DNA of 64,000 nt from Mytilus edulis. Its lineage: Eukaryota; Mollusca; Bivalvia; Mytilida; Mytilidae. Where the stretch lies: contig NC_092345.1 in the NCBI RefSeq assembly GCF_963676685.1, positions 24,947,585 to 25,011,584 on the forward strand, written 5' to 3'. Shown here in pieces: positions 1-11,650 of this stretch. A model generated the notes under the pieces. The model had not been told where the DNA came from. It saw only the letters and a program-made list of their open reading frames with translations, and ran no database searches. Each line of letters starts with the position of its first letter. The first letter of the stretch is position 1. A program made the translations under genes and the position numbers.

Positions 1-53
1 GTTTGCAAGAATAAGGAGTCGTGATAGATTTTTATCGAATATGTCTCGTATTG

Positions 54-1778
54 CTATGCAACAACATTGATAATTGGAAGAGTTTTGAAGTCATACGAAT
101 ACAAAATCTCCAGTGTAGATTCCAGTACTTGTGGATTATAAACGCCAAACGCAAAACATAGTTGGTCAGCGGATACTACACTATCTAAGGTGTACAATAT
201 TTTTGAATTGGCCTTGTCAATAACTTAAAACTCATTACGGTTCATGTTAACAAAAAAACCTAGTCTCCCTGTGACAACTGTCCCGGCTGTGTTACTGCTA
301 CTTATTATTTTGATCGGTTCATCTGTTCTCGTAATCGAATGCTGGGCGGTTAGGCATATGTAAGAAAGGCAATTATGAATGCTAAACGACCATCCATTGG
401 TTCCGGCATAGAAGTACTTGTCTATTTCCGTTGAACTTATCACTCCTACTTCGACGACTAAGTTCGTTGAGTTATTCTTAAAGGACGATATTATTTCGAA
501 CGAGAACATGATCTCAAAGTAGATTTTACTTGTAGAAGTTAAGCATCTATCTCCTATTGTTCCTTTGTACGTGTTAAACTGTTCCGGATGATTTACAGCA
601 TTCGGTGTCTCTTTACTAAAAAAATTACTCAAAACTGTATCATCATCAGACAAGAAAACTGTTGAATGAGTCGATTTCCTGTCAAATCTCAACAAAAATG
701 CGTAATCGGTCTTGGCATCTGAAATAAACTTTTGAAATGTATACGAAAAAAAAATCAAATATAGAATTAACACAAAACCTGGGTTTTTTTTCGAAATTAG
801 AAAACTCAAAATTTGATGAACAAATTAATCTTTGAAATAGACGACGTTTGGTGAATACGACAAAAAACCATCTAATCAACCCAACTGAAATCAGGCTTAC
901 AGATTTAAATTACAAGATAAGGAAATAAAAATAAAAAAAATATATCTACAACTTGTCAAACTCTAAATTGCTCCAAGTCTTGAAAAATTGTGAACAAATT
1001 TTAGTTTATAGAAAAACTTGCATTCATACGACTAACTAGTGTAACTTCGCAATTTGTGTATGGTTTCGTTCTAAATACCGTTTTTCTGCAATGCGATTGT
1101 TTTCTTGATTTTGCTTATATCTGTGTTTTTTTTGTTTTCTTTAATAAAAAAAAATTAAAAAAAAGTATTTTGTGAATAATACATCTTTTGTAGTCTCTGC
1201 TAGTTTTAGATTGTCAAAAGTTAAAGCACTTGTTTATTGGAAAAGGCACATGAACAAATGGGCAACGGACGCCTTAATGACTTGGATTGCCGCTAAAACC
1301 TGTGTTACAAATGACCATGGTATTGTTGATCATGTCGGAGCAGCAATAATATTAGTAATAGAATTTAAAATCGCACATTACAATAATCTCTTTTTTTCAG
1401 CTAATACGAATAAAGATAAATTTATATATGGTTTAAATAATAAAAAAGGCATGTTAAATGTATGATGAAAATAATTATTATACCCTTTTCCGTAGACGAT
1501 GATTTTGACATCATTACAGGGACAACTATCCCTAGGGTCAGGATAACACCACATATAAAAGCAAGTAATGACCACTTATGTTGCTTTAATCCAATCAATG
1601 TATCGCTGGCAGTCACATGCTCATTAGTCGCTCTAACTGCACTTGTGTTCATCTGAATTTGTACATGAGTGTCCTGGCTACAGGTATTTACGTTTTTAAC
1701 CAGTTCGATGGAACTCTGAAGAGTATTATCTTGTCTTTCGTCTATAATGTTGTCATAATCATCGGAGGCTACATCCAT
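54..1778 (-). CDS. Type II membrane protein with SPRY/B30.2-like ectodomain, interrupted by an in-frame stop
   Basis: Two coding exons: 1778-1484 and 718-54 (intron 1483-719, donor G|GTATAA, acceptor TTTCAG|AT, phase 1). The start at 1778 is the first in-frame ATG after a good acceptor (TTTTCCTATAG) near 1809. Residues 1-68 are acidic and carry no signal peptide. Residues 69-90 (WSLLAFICGVILTLGIVVPV) form one membrane span. The rest reads like a SPRY/B30.2 fold: YFEIMF, VVEVGV, GTNGWSFSIHN, GRLGFFVNMNRNEF, then ILYTLDSV and FAFGVYNP. NNST is a possible glycosylation site. A TAA at 225-227 follows NRNEF; the same frame then stays open for 56 codons with the expected C-terminal SPRY strands and stops at 54-56. 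The gene is therefore either a young pseudogene or carries a nonsense allele or sequencing error. The domain call rests on pattern resemblance only, and I do not recognise a named gene. Confidence 0.6.
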
Positions 1779-2639
1779 GGAACTTCTATAATTGTTGAAG
1801 CCATCTATAGGAAAATATAAAATATACGAGAAAAAATATATACACAATATGCGTACATTATTTCTCTCCAGAAATGCATCATTGAATCATAAACGGTTTT
1901 CCCAATTAACCAACTGTTGATAATTGATTTTTAAAAAGAAAATTCGTCCATTTTATTTGTTCGTGCTTAACTCTAAGTTCTGGTGTGATTTATAGATAGA
2001 AGCACTACAATTCATCACTGACAGCTGGTGCGACAGATGCAATATTGGTAATATACTAGTATACAAATCAGAGGACTGTTTGACAGGTCGGTTAATATAT
2101 ATTCTCATTTTATCTGGTTTACCGTACTTCTTGTATGTTTCACATGTATCTTTTCTTTTCTTTTTCAAATACGAAGTTAGGACTTCACTTTATAACACAA
2201 ATTTCAATAAATCAAGTTAATATACAATGTATTTAAATTGAATATATTGTCTACGATTTAGACAAAATATTTAAATATATATGAGTAGTCTTGTTTCAAA
2301 CATCACTTTAGGCGGAATAATGCCATAATTCGATAAAAGCAGATATATTGCTTAAATTTTGAACCATAGTGATTGATTGATTGTTGGTTGCTTAACGTCC
2401 AGTGTGAACTATAGTTTTTTCATCCTTGTATCACCATCACTGGTAGAGTTGTCACTGGTTTAGTCGTACTTATAATATAATTATTTCTGCATCCTACATT
2501 AATTGGTTTTTTTTTGTAAGATCCTTTTAATTTATAATTCAGCTGATCTGTAAAAATTATATCTTCATGTCTTATATATTATGTACTGTGTTACACGCTA
2601 GATAAAAACTGACGAGGAAAGTTAACACCAGGCCACCAA
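1779..2639. other. AT-rich stretch without a gene
   Basis: I see no conserved reading frame here. A possible 5' UTR acceptor of the SPRY-like gene lies near 1809 (minus strand). Near 2369-2415 there is a short GATTGATTGTTGGTTGCTTAACGTCC-type motif that recurs, modified, near 54,517-54,580, so it is probably a fragment of a dispersed repeat. Confidence 0.5.
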
Positions 2640-2649
2640 AAGCTTTATT

Positions 2650-2757
2650 ATTTGTAGAGACTAAGTGGTCGAGTGATCTAGCGTGTCGGGCACAGTGCAA
2701 GACGATTTGGTGCCACAATATCTCAGTGGCATTAGTTCGAATCCCAGCCAGGGAAAA
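2650..2757 (+). mobile_element. tRNA-like SINE head
   Basis: The stretch has an A-box-like motif (TGGTCGAGTGA, about 2665-2676) and a B-box-like motif (AGTTCGAATCC, about 2733-2744) at tRNA-like spacing. It does not fold into a clean cloverleaf, so it is a tRNA-derived repeat head and not a functional tRNA. It abuts, at about 2758, the minus-strand 3' end of the Penelope-like remnant; which one inserted into the other is not clear. Confidence 0.5.
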
Positions 2758-5700
2758 CTCGTAAATCGAAAAAACACTGACAACGCCATGGCTAAAAGTG
2801 AAAAAGACAAACAGACAAACAATAATACACATGACACAACATAGAAAACTAAAGAATAAGCAACACAAACCCCACAAGCGTCACCCGTCGTGTTGCTTAG
2901 GTAGTACTCCACAGTTAGAAAATAAAATTAAAAATGAGCCACAAAATGTTTAATCATCTCCTATTCCTGGATTTCTAATACATTAACCTAACTGTTTGTG
3001 TTGTACATGTGCATAATTATGTATGTAATCAGTATCTTCCATAGATTTGATTTTCAAAAGTTTAAAGGGTGAAAAATAATTCCTTTTATGTGTATTCATG
3101 GCAATATTCTGCAAAATTTGGATCAAACTAGAATTTCAATGCCTTTGGGTGATACCTTTTTTGAAACTGGTGTCATACCCTTCCTAATGATCAAATAAAA
3201 AATGGGTGTCTTTCGCCCCATTTTTTTTGTTAAATCTAATCACAAAGTTCGTGCGACAAAAAGATGAAAAAAAACATTGCAATAATTGCGGGACAAATGT
3301 ATGGTATGGACAAACAAATACAGACTGTCATACCGAAAATAGCCTATATTACATACATTATATGATCTTGATGTTCATATCAACCCAATACGAAGGCTAT
3401 TTAATACTCAGCTATCCAAAAATGAATTTTAGTGTGCACTTGCTCTTATATTTGAACAATCCACTGGGGCCAAAATGCCAAACTACACACCTTACTGTGG
3501 AGTGCTACCTTATGTGATAACAAATCCGGTAAATAGTCTAATTCGGTAGGTCACATTCGTGAAAGAGAAGGGGATTGTAGTTACGACATAAGGAACATAT
3601 CTGATATCATGTGTGAAACAGTTATTCCATAACGGTCAACTAACTCGTGATGCCGTCAGTAAAATTTACGAAGGGCTGATTTCAACTTCACCATTTGGAA
3701 CTCTTGGTTTAAAAGCTTCCTTGTGAGCAACAATACTCTATCAAGAAAATCATGATAGGAAATGCAAGCACGGGAATATCTCATCAATTGGGATATATAT
3801 AGACCCCGTATGCAGGTGCTGCTTGAATGTTGCTACTTAGAAATGGAAAGTTCACAATTGGACAGCTGAAATCATCTCTTTTGTCGTAAAGTTTTGTTTT
3901 CAACCGACCCTCATTGTCAATTTCTAGATGTAAGTCAAGATATGAGGCCGACTTAACTGTATCTGTAGTATCTCTAGATATTGCTAACTTCTTATCTTTC
4001 TTCCCGAGAAGTTCCTGTATGAAGTCAGCCTCAAAACAATAAAAAAAACAAGTCGGCAAGAAGAGGGGCACAACTTGTTCCCATTGGAATGCCGACAGTC
4101 TGTTGAAAAACACGTCCTCCGAACAAGACATCTTGATAATGTCAATTTCAGAGAATTTTTGTTTGAATCAGAGTGATCCTTTACAAAGTAGGATTTATTC
4201 CTCCCTAAGACAAGATACTTGTATCTACGTTGGCCATTCTTTTTTATGAAACAAAGCAATACCAGTTCTTTCAATTTGTCTTTTAGTTTGGAATGTGGAA
4301 TATTTGTGTAAAGTGTAGAAAAGTCAAATGTTTTAATACTATTATAAGATGAAAGAGAGTTAGGTTGTATATTCTCTAAAAGATCTTTGGAATTTTTAAT
4401 TGTCCAAATCTGATTCACGCCACCTCTAGACTAGGCAGTTTCAGAATAACTTTGAAGCCCGTCTTTGATTTCTGATAAAATAGATTTTAATAATTTAGAA
4501 AGAGCTTTCGTGGAGCACTTGGAAGACCCAGCAATATACCGTTGTTTGTAAGGACACTTATGTAGTTTAAGTATCCAATACAGTGATGAAAGATCCGGTT
4601 CATCATCTTTGGTTGAAATTCCAAAGGAACATATAACAAACCTATGGTTATCCAGGATTTGCTTTTTGGTAAGTGTCGTAAGGGTATATGTTGAGTTTCC
4701 AAGTAAATTGTCAATACCTAATGCGTGTATCAAGCAGTTAATGTAATGAGTTTTACACACAAAAACGATGTTGTTTGGGGCTTTATCTGCGGGATATTTG
4801 TCATGGAGGAAGGATAAGTGTTTTGCAACATTTGGGTCTTTAAAGCTTGACGTAGCATGGGCATTGAAAGACCCATTCAGTTTCTAAATTCTTATTTGTA
4901 ACAACGACCTCACTGTCTTAATCCATTCTGAAAGAGTGTGTATGCCTTTCTTCCCACGCTTAGCTCATTGCCTGGCATAATCCTCGACTAAATCCACCAA
5001 AATTTTAAAGTTGTATTTCCAATTGATGGATTTAGGCTCACGATATTTCAGACCTTTTGATAACACATTTCGTAGGGAAGTGGTATTGACAATGTTGAGG
5101 CACCGGTAATAGCTTGACCAGCAGGATTATATGTGAATTGGGAACTAGCACAAGTGCAACCATGCAGGAGGTTTAGACTTAAAGTCGTCAATATTGAGAT
5201 ACTGCAAAACCTGTATGAATTGAAAATTTTAGTTGCAATAGGTTTGGTATAAGTAAAAGAAATGATTGGTAAAGACTAATATTTGAAATAAGGAGGTATT
5301 TTCGATTGAAATAATTTATGATGAAGGATATTGCCTAAGTTGACGCCATTGAGACCTTTGTTGGTAAAGGAAAGATTAAGGAAAGATCTTTTCTCTTTTT
5401 CATCTTTTCCAATGCGGACTGGCTTGAAAAGTCTGTGACTTGCAATATCCGAAATTATAGCTGTTTGTAGAAGTTTGTATTGGTTTGAATGAGAGTTTGT
5501 AGCAGTGGTTTCCAAACATAAATTGAACAGAGAATTAAGTTTAGAAAGGGATAATGAATACCTAACGGCTTTTGTATAAATTAATAGAGACATCATGCAG
5601 AGTAGTTGGTGTATAATGACGATGACCATGACTGCGTCTACGTCGAGGAGTAGAGTTGATAATATGCATCACATTCACCGAGCTACACGAAGGACTAGAT

Positions 5701-5760
5701 AGAATACCTATACCATCAAATTTGTCATTGCAACCATAGATGAATTTCCCTTGTCCACAA
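2758..5760 (-). mobile_element. Decayed Penelope-like retroelement (reverse transcriptase remnant)
   Basis: Read on the minus strand from about 5760 down, broken frames match the order of a Penelope-like reverse transcriptase as I know the family. An N-terminal block lies at 5629-5276 (LFKPVRIGKDEKEKRS, GVNLGNILHHK). Next come LYWILKLHKCPYKQRYIAGS with CSTKALSKLLKS (4760-4431), FDFSTLYTNIPHSKLKDKL (4418-4230), GIPMGTSCAPLLAD (about 4100-4052), and SASYLDLHLEIDNEGRLKTK (about 3960-3870). Stops and frameshifts separate the blocks. The segment that should carry the YxDD catalytic motif is missing at about 3974-3978, so the enzyme is dead. The 3' part (3513-3780, then 2758-2899) is split by a TIR element. 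The 3' end recurs on the plus strand at about 12,371-12,602. Confidence 0.75.
2900..3509. mobile_element. 610 bp TIR element (Harbinger-like MITE) inserted in the Penelope-like remnant
   Basis: The termini are inverted repeats matching at 17 of 19 positions: GGTAGTACTCCACAGTTAG at 2900-2918, and CTTACTGTGGAGTGCTACC at 3491-3509. The flanks are TTA at 2897-2899 and TTA at 3510-3512, a 3 bp target duplication typical of PIF/Harbinger elements. No transposase frame is present, so it is non-autonomous. The host sequence on both sides reads as one continuous retroelement 3' region when the insert is removed. Confidence 0.7.
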
Positions 5761-5769
5761 TTAATAGTT

Positions 5770-6890
5770 TTGTTATAATTTATCTAAACTTGTTCGATTC
5801 GCTCGTATATATAGTGTATGTTACAACGTATTTGATTTCAACGAAATCTCTGTATTACTGAAAAAATATTACACCAGTGTTTTCGATATCACAAACTAAT
5901 ATTAACTACAAGTGGCGGATCCATAAATTTTCATAAGTGGGGGCCCACTGACTGACCTAAGAGGGGGCCCGATCCAGTTACGCTTCAGTGATTCCCTATA
6001 TAAGCAACCAATTTTTTTCCTAAAAAGGGGGGGGCGGGCCCCATGCCCCCCCCCCCCTCTAAATCCGCCTCTGACTACAAAGCACAAAAATGTCAGCTTT
6101 TACCTCAAAAACGAACCAAACCTTTAAACAGACTTATGCGGAAGGACTATAGTAACGATACTGTTGTTAGGTCATTAAGGGTTGCATGTGTTGGTATTAT
6201 TATTGATTCACTTATAAGGTCTTTGCATCGGAAATAAACACATTTATTTTAAGACCAGTTGATTGCATAATACAGGTTATGTTCTTCTCAAATATTCTAT
6301 GATAGTATAATACTTAACCCCTAAAGGGAGCGATTGTACTTGATTTTCATATGATGAAGACATAATCTTTCAATCAGTTTTATTGAGGTCTAGGGCTGGC
6401 ATGTCAGTAACTGCTAGTAATAGTTGTCCTTTGTTAATTTATGTATCATTGCCATTTTGCTTAGTTTCTCTGTTACCTATTCTGACATCGGATTCGAACT
6501 TTTTTTAACTGAGTTTTACTGTACGTATTATGTTACGCTATGTGTTAGTTTATTCTTCATCGGCTAGATGCATTAAGGGGGTTGAGATATCACACAAAAC
6601 ATGTTTAACCCGCCGCATTTTTGTATATGCTCCAAGTCAGGAGTCTCTGGCCTTTGTTATTCTTGTATGTTTTTTTTAAATTTTAGTTCATTTATCAGAT
6701 TTGGAGTTTTCACAGAACTAGTACACCATTTTAATTTGGGGACTAGCTGAAGATCACCTCCGAGTGCTGAGTTTTTTTTGTTGCGTTGAAGACCCATTGG
6801 TGGCAGTCAGCTGTTATCTGCTTTTTGGTCGGGCTGTAATCTCCTTGATCATGCTTTGAAAAATTCCAAATTTCCATTCTCAATTTTATA
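5770..6890 (+). mobile_element. Retroelement 3' end: C-terminal ORF tail plus 3' UTR (Penelope-like, plus strand)
   Basis: An open tail at about 6076-6237 (KPLNRLMRKDYSNDTVVRSL ... DSLIRSLHRK, stop at 6235) resembles the C-terminus of a second Penelope-like reverse transcriptase family; this is recall, not a search. It is followed by about 650 bp of 3' UTR ending near 6890 (TTCTCAATTTTA). The same 3' UTR recurs in the same orientation, starting progressively later, at 47,255, 57,975, 29,060 and about 22,840. That pattern is the signature of 5'-truncated retrotransposed copies. The ORF tail is split from sequence upstream by the MITE at 5912-6075. Confidence 0.6.
5911..6075. mobile_element. 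Short MITE with GGCGGAT-type termini
   Basis: The ends are imperfect inverted repeats: AGTGGCGGATCC at the left, and the right end reads CAGAGGCGGATTTAG on the reverse strand. The interior has G-rich and C-rich tracts (GGGGGCCC, and a C tract near 6046-6057). ACTACA occurs on both sides, consistent with a 5-6 bp target duplication. No coding sequence. Confidence 0.6.
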
Positions 6891-7144
6891 ACTACAGTCC
6901 CTTATATAATAAGAAGCAGAGTATTTTTCTTTTTATCTGAATCTAATAGCTTTTTTACCTACGATAAATGTCAGTATACCATATATAAAACAATGTTGAC
7001 TGCTGTATCTCCGTTTTTGACATTTTTACCTATTAAGTCTGTTTGTTTTGTTCACACATCGTTGTTAATATAATGGAATTTGATGCGACTGTCATACAAG
7101 CGAGAGGTTTAGCTAGCTAAAAAAAACCAGTTCTATCCACCGTT
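6891..7144. other. No gene seen
   Basis: AT-rich sequence with stops in all frames and no recognised repeat. Confidence 0.4.
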
Positions 7145-7300
7145 TTCCACATGAGAAAATGCCTGTCCTAAGTCAGGAATATGACAGTTGTTATCCGTTC
7201 GTTTGATGTTTTTGATCTTTTGATTTTGCCATTTGGTTAGGGACTTTCCGTTTTGAATTTTCCTCGGAGTTCAGTATTTTTGTGATTTTACTTCTTTCAA
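7145..7300 (+). repeat. 3' tail of a dispersed retroelement, source of the 50.4-52.4 kb minisatellite unit
   Basis: It reads ATGCCTGTCCTAAGTCAGGA ... GACAGTTGTTATCCGTTCGTTTGATG ... then CTCGGAGTTCAGTATTTTTG near 7266-7290. The same order, diverged, stands at 50,290-50,420, where the last 40 bp run into a long tandem array. A reverse-oriented copy of the end lies near 55,110-55,160. Confidence 0.55.
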
Positions 7301-10300
7301 TGGCAATAATTCCTAAAAGGCGTTAATTGACGGGTAGTCCATGTTAATTTACTTATTTGTTAAATGAGGATCCTCTCTTGTTGAACATTTTTACTATAAA
7401 ACAAATTCTATCTATCAACTTTTGTTACCAAAATAAAAAAGGAATATACAAATTGGTGTAAAAATCATAATTTCAAGGAAATAACTTTTATAAGTAGTAT
7501 TTTTACGATATCAGTCAAGTTTTACTTATTCGTAGATCTTATTGATCTACTTATTTATAATCTTAAGAATTTCTCTCTATCTCTGAAAAAAGACATTCCA
7601 GGGGTTATAACTCCAAAATGGGTTTTCCAAATTTTATGAAAATCCGAAGAAGAAATACCATTACCGGCGGCGGACATTTAAGCGTATTGATGGGACATTT
7701 GAGCGGGAAAAAAACGGACGTTTTAACGCCAAAATAGAACCCATTTTAGAACCTGATTTTTAACCCATTTTAGCGAATATTAGAACTGTCAATGTTAATT
7801 TTAGCGAAATATGTTTAACCGGCATTATAATATATAATAAATACAAAACTTTAATAGACTCAATACAGCACAATATAAAACATATGATGATCATTAGAAT
7901 ACAGCACTAAATATGAAATGTTAAAAGTTTGTTCTAGCCTGGAATTTATATAATAGAAAACGTACGTAAATGGGCTCTGGATATACACCCTGTACAATAC
8001 TGTTGAATGGCATCAGAATCTATCATATATAAACTTGCCCATTAGTATGGAACATGGAACGACTCTGGACCATTATTTGTTCGCCTTGAATTACCCTGAC
8101 CCTGAACTTCTGCCCAAAGTTCAGTGAGCATTATTCAACCAGGTAAGTTTTCGCTTAAATGGGCTATCGAAAATACAGGTGAACGGATTAATCCGGGGCT
8201 AAAATGGACTCTAATGTCGGCGCTTACATGTCCCATAGTAGTTCAACATGTTTCGTTCTGCGCCCACCTTTACCTGCTGATCAAATTTATTCTGCCCTAT
8301 TCCCGCTCTACCTGCTTCCGTTTTTTAAATCAGGCCAAACGTTGAATTCTTCTTAGAATTTACATTTCATTGATGGTTAATTCAAAATAGCTTTTCCAAT
8401 TCAACAGGAGATAGACATTGGCCTGCTGATCATTTATTTGTAGTAAGATTTCATGTTACTGCTTTAATATTTAAGATATAAGCCATATAACTGCATTTTA
8501 CCCATATCTTATAATTTTAGCAACAGCGGCCATTTATATCTGGGATCCTCGAATAAACTTAAAACATGTAGGGAACATTTAACTAAACCATGGCCCAGTA
8601 TAGGTGTGATTTTAAAAAAAAAGTCTTCGGCGACGACGGACGCGAATAGATTAAAAAAATCATCTGTAACAATGATATCAATCAAAATCTGCCATTCCTA
8701 CCCATTGGCAGAAAAGATTGAAATTCAAACGGTTCAGTTGATAATGCACAAACTGGCAAGCAAATATATTCGATCAAAAGCGAAAAAGAACAAACACTAC
8801 ACATATATATATATATTCAAATAATAGTAATAAAACAACTTTGTCATATATGATGTAACTGAAATGCACTTACTGTTGATGTTTGACTCTTTCATTTTGA
8901 CTTATAAACTTTGAAGTAAAATAATATGGTTTGATGCACTGCACGTATTTCTAAGTAGTCACGTGTGCACATAATTTTTTAAAAACCTTGTGTTCTTTAA
9001 ATATGATAATTTAGGTCTATTCTACAATGTCGGTCCTATTCTGCACAAATAACCCTCTCCATTTAAATAAAACATGAAACTAGACACAGGTTAAATATAA
9101 TGTAGCATATATTAGATTAACTGAAAATCGTCTATTATGCAAAAATACAACAGTTGCTTTAAATATTGTATCCCAAGGACGCATTCGATAATTCTAAGTT
9201 AGTTGTGAACTTTTGTGATCCATTCCATTAGAGTTACAGTGAACCAACTTATTTTCACGAATAATACCTCCTTACCCAGATTTTGAAATTTGAGTAATGT
9301 AGTGTAAATGAGGCCTTGAAAGATTCAAGATTAACAAATTCGTGGCGATTTATATTCGCGTTATTTTTCAAATTTACAAAAGTCGCAAAATTGGTTTACA
9401 GTATATAAGTCAACAATTGGTGTGGTTTCCTTAAAAGTTTATAACTCTATAGTTTTGAAAAGTTCACAGGAGGTATAAATGTGAAGTTTGGTAAATTGAA
9501 TACGATATATTTCATGGTTATTGCCATGTACAAGTTGTCAACACTGAATTCTTGACAAATAAGTGACTGAAAAACACTACAACTAATCAAAGAGCAGATT
9601 GCTCCGAGGGATACCATTGCCGTTGTTTCATTGACACATGTACACATGTAGCTGGATAATATTATTTTCAAAACTAATTCAACTGCACATGTAAAATAAT
9701 TACAAAATAGCCAATCCCGGATAAAAGTGTATGAACAATGTAATGAGTCCTATTGTGTTTTATTTTTGTACTATCAATTCCAATTTTACTTTCCACAGCA
9801 GTCACTGAGAATCAGAGTGAGAGAGGGTATCTTATCACCTATTTTCCTACGTTAATTCTAGGAGGAACCCCATTTCTAACTCTTTAAATATTTAATTTCC
9901 TTTGGGTCAGTGATCAGGACTCCTTTCCGTACACATTCCTCGGTTTTTAATATAACACGAAGTTTATTGACAGAACATTAGCTGATCTTAGCTCGAAGTG
10001 TTGTTTTGATTCAGAATTCATAGAAGTTACTTCCGGAAGGGAGACAACTAGAAACGATAATATGGAAGACTCCATTTCGCCTGAAGGTACCAGTCTTGTA
10101 TTACAACTCCAATTTCCGGTGCATGTCAAAACATGGACGGAAACAAAATAGTGCATTTTTTTCTGAATTTTTTTCTGAACTCAATTTTTTCTGTTTGATT
10201 ATAGGTTTATGCTGAATTGAAACATATATATAGACTTTAAAAAAAATCTTGCATCTTTTGGGGATATCAATCCAGGAAAGTGGAAGGATATCATGTTTAC

Positions 10301-11070
10301 TGGAAGTGGTGCGTCCTAGTAAAAATAGCAAACAGAAAGTAGAAAAAAAATGTTTTGACTTCAGGATTGCGTAACTTTTTATTCTTTGTGGCAAGACCCC
10401 CTTTTTTTTCGATTAAATCACAATTTCACATTAGTACATACATGATATGAACATGAATTTTTTTTTCTATGTAGCATTTTTTATTTTTTTATTTTCAAAG
10501 ATCAGCTGTTTTGCATGTAAGCCTATGGAGCAGTCAATTACAAGACTGCAACCTGAAGGGGTGTTTTACGATGCGGACTACATTTATTTTGATTTAAATG
10601 ATGCATAAGATTTAAAATTATGCAACAACAATAACTCTCAATAGAAGACATACATAGAAAGGATCCCATGAGTTATAAATTAGTTAATTGAGTGGGGAAT
10701 CCAGAGCAACCATTCAATCTAAAACTCCTTAAAGTCAAGAAACAATACGCATGCGCATAATTCCAAAACAAACCCTTGAGCAAGAACGTATATTAAATGT
10801 TTATTAAACGACCTAGATGGTTCTCTATTTCTTTATGGAAGTACAATCTCAAATATCAGTTTCATAACGGTAACATATAAGAAAAACTCTTCTAATCAAA
10901 TTTCTTTATTTGTTTCATAAGTATGATTTTCTTTCAGCATAGTTGTCTGTCTCTTTAAACTGTTGATCAGTAGTTTAGACGTCTCATTTATCTGCAAAAC
11001 AAAAGATGACTGTGAAGGCATGCGTTAATTTCTCACGGCAAAATATTTTCATATAATTTATCTATTATAA
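7301..11070. other. Long stretch without a convincing gene
   Basis: Frames are short and lack conservation that I can recognise. A plus-strand open stretch of about 62 codons at about 9959-10,151 (KCCFDSEFIEVTSGRETTRN ... VHVKTWTETK) has a protein-like composition but no start, no clear splice sites and no family I recognise; it may be a fossil of a mobile element. The downstream exons of the minus-strand coiled-coil gene at 12.7-13.3 kb could lie in this interval, but I could not place them. Confidence 0.4.
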
Positions 11071-11071
11071 A

Positions 11072-11650
11072 AAAAATGTGGTATGTTTGCCCATGAGACA
11101 ACTCTCTACAAGAGGCCAAATGACACTGAAATTTACAACTATAGGTCACCGTATGGCCTTCAACAATGACCAAAGCCTTTACCGCATATATATATAGTCG
11201 GCTATAAAAGGCCATGAAATGACAATGTAAAACAATTCAAACGAGAAAACTAACGGCAACATTTTTGTACAAAAATGAATGAAAAACAAATATGAAACAC
11301 ATAAACAAACGACAACCACTGAATTACAGGCTCCTGACTTGGAATAGGCACACACATACATAATGTAGCGGGGTTACACGTGTAAGCGTGATCCCATCCC
11401 CCCCCCTAACCTGGGACGGTGGTGTAACAGTACAACATAAGAACGAACTATAAAAATCAGTTGAAAAAGGCTTAACTCATCAGATGGACATTAATACAAA
11501 TACTACAAAATTACATAAGTGGACGTGGCAGGGTTCTTGGATATCCCAACAACAAAAATTAAGACACTAAATACAGATATGGGAGTACTCGCATATACTG
11601 ACAGCTAGTTCAAAGCCACTATTTTATAAGACTGAATTATCAATCAGTAC
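11072..11650 (-). repeat. Dispersed retroelement 3' UTR repeat, nearly full length, minus orientation
   Basis: It starts with a TGGTATG...CATGAGACAACTCTCTACAAG motif and runs through ATAGGTCACCGTATGGCC, a C-rich block near 11,397-11,407 and AACAGTACAACATAAGAACG. Fragments of the same family occur at 39,435-39,530 and 56,262-56,395 (same orientation) and, reversed, near 29,870-29,925, 40,760-40,806 and 41,200-41,260. No open frame of note. Confidence 0.6.

Noticed and set aside
2650-2757. Functional tRNA gene
   Set aside because: A- and B-box-like motifs are present, but the acceptor and anticodon arms do not pair; it is a SINE head.
6043-6237. Independent plus-strand gene
   Set aside because: Its first part is the C tract of a MITE and the remainder is the tail of a retroelement reverse transcriptase.
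8124-8824. Plus-strand frames of 70-75 codons
   Set aside because: No conservation, no splice context and low-complexity ends; probably chance.
9959-10151. Plus-strand open stretch of about 62 codons
   Set aside because: No start codon, splice sites or known family; kept only as a note in the gene-free stretch.
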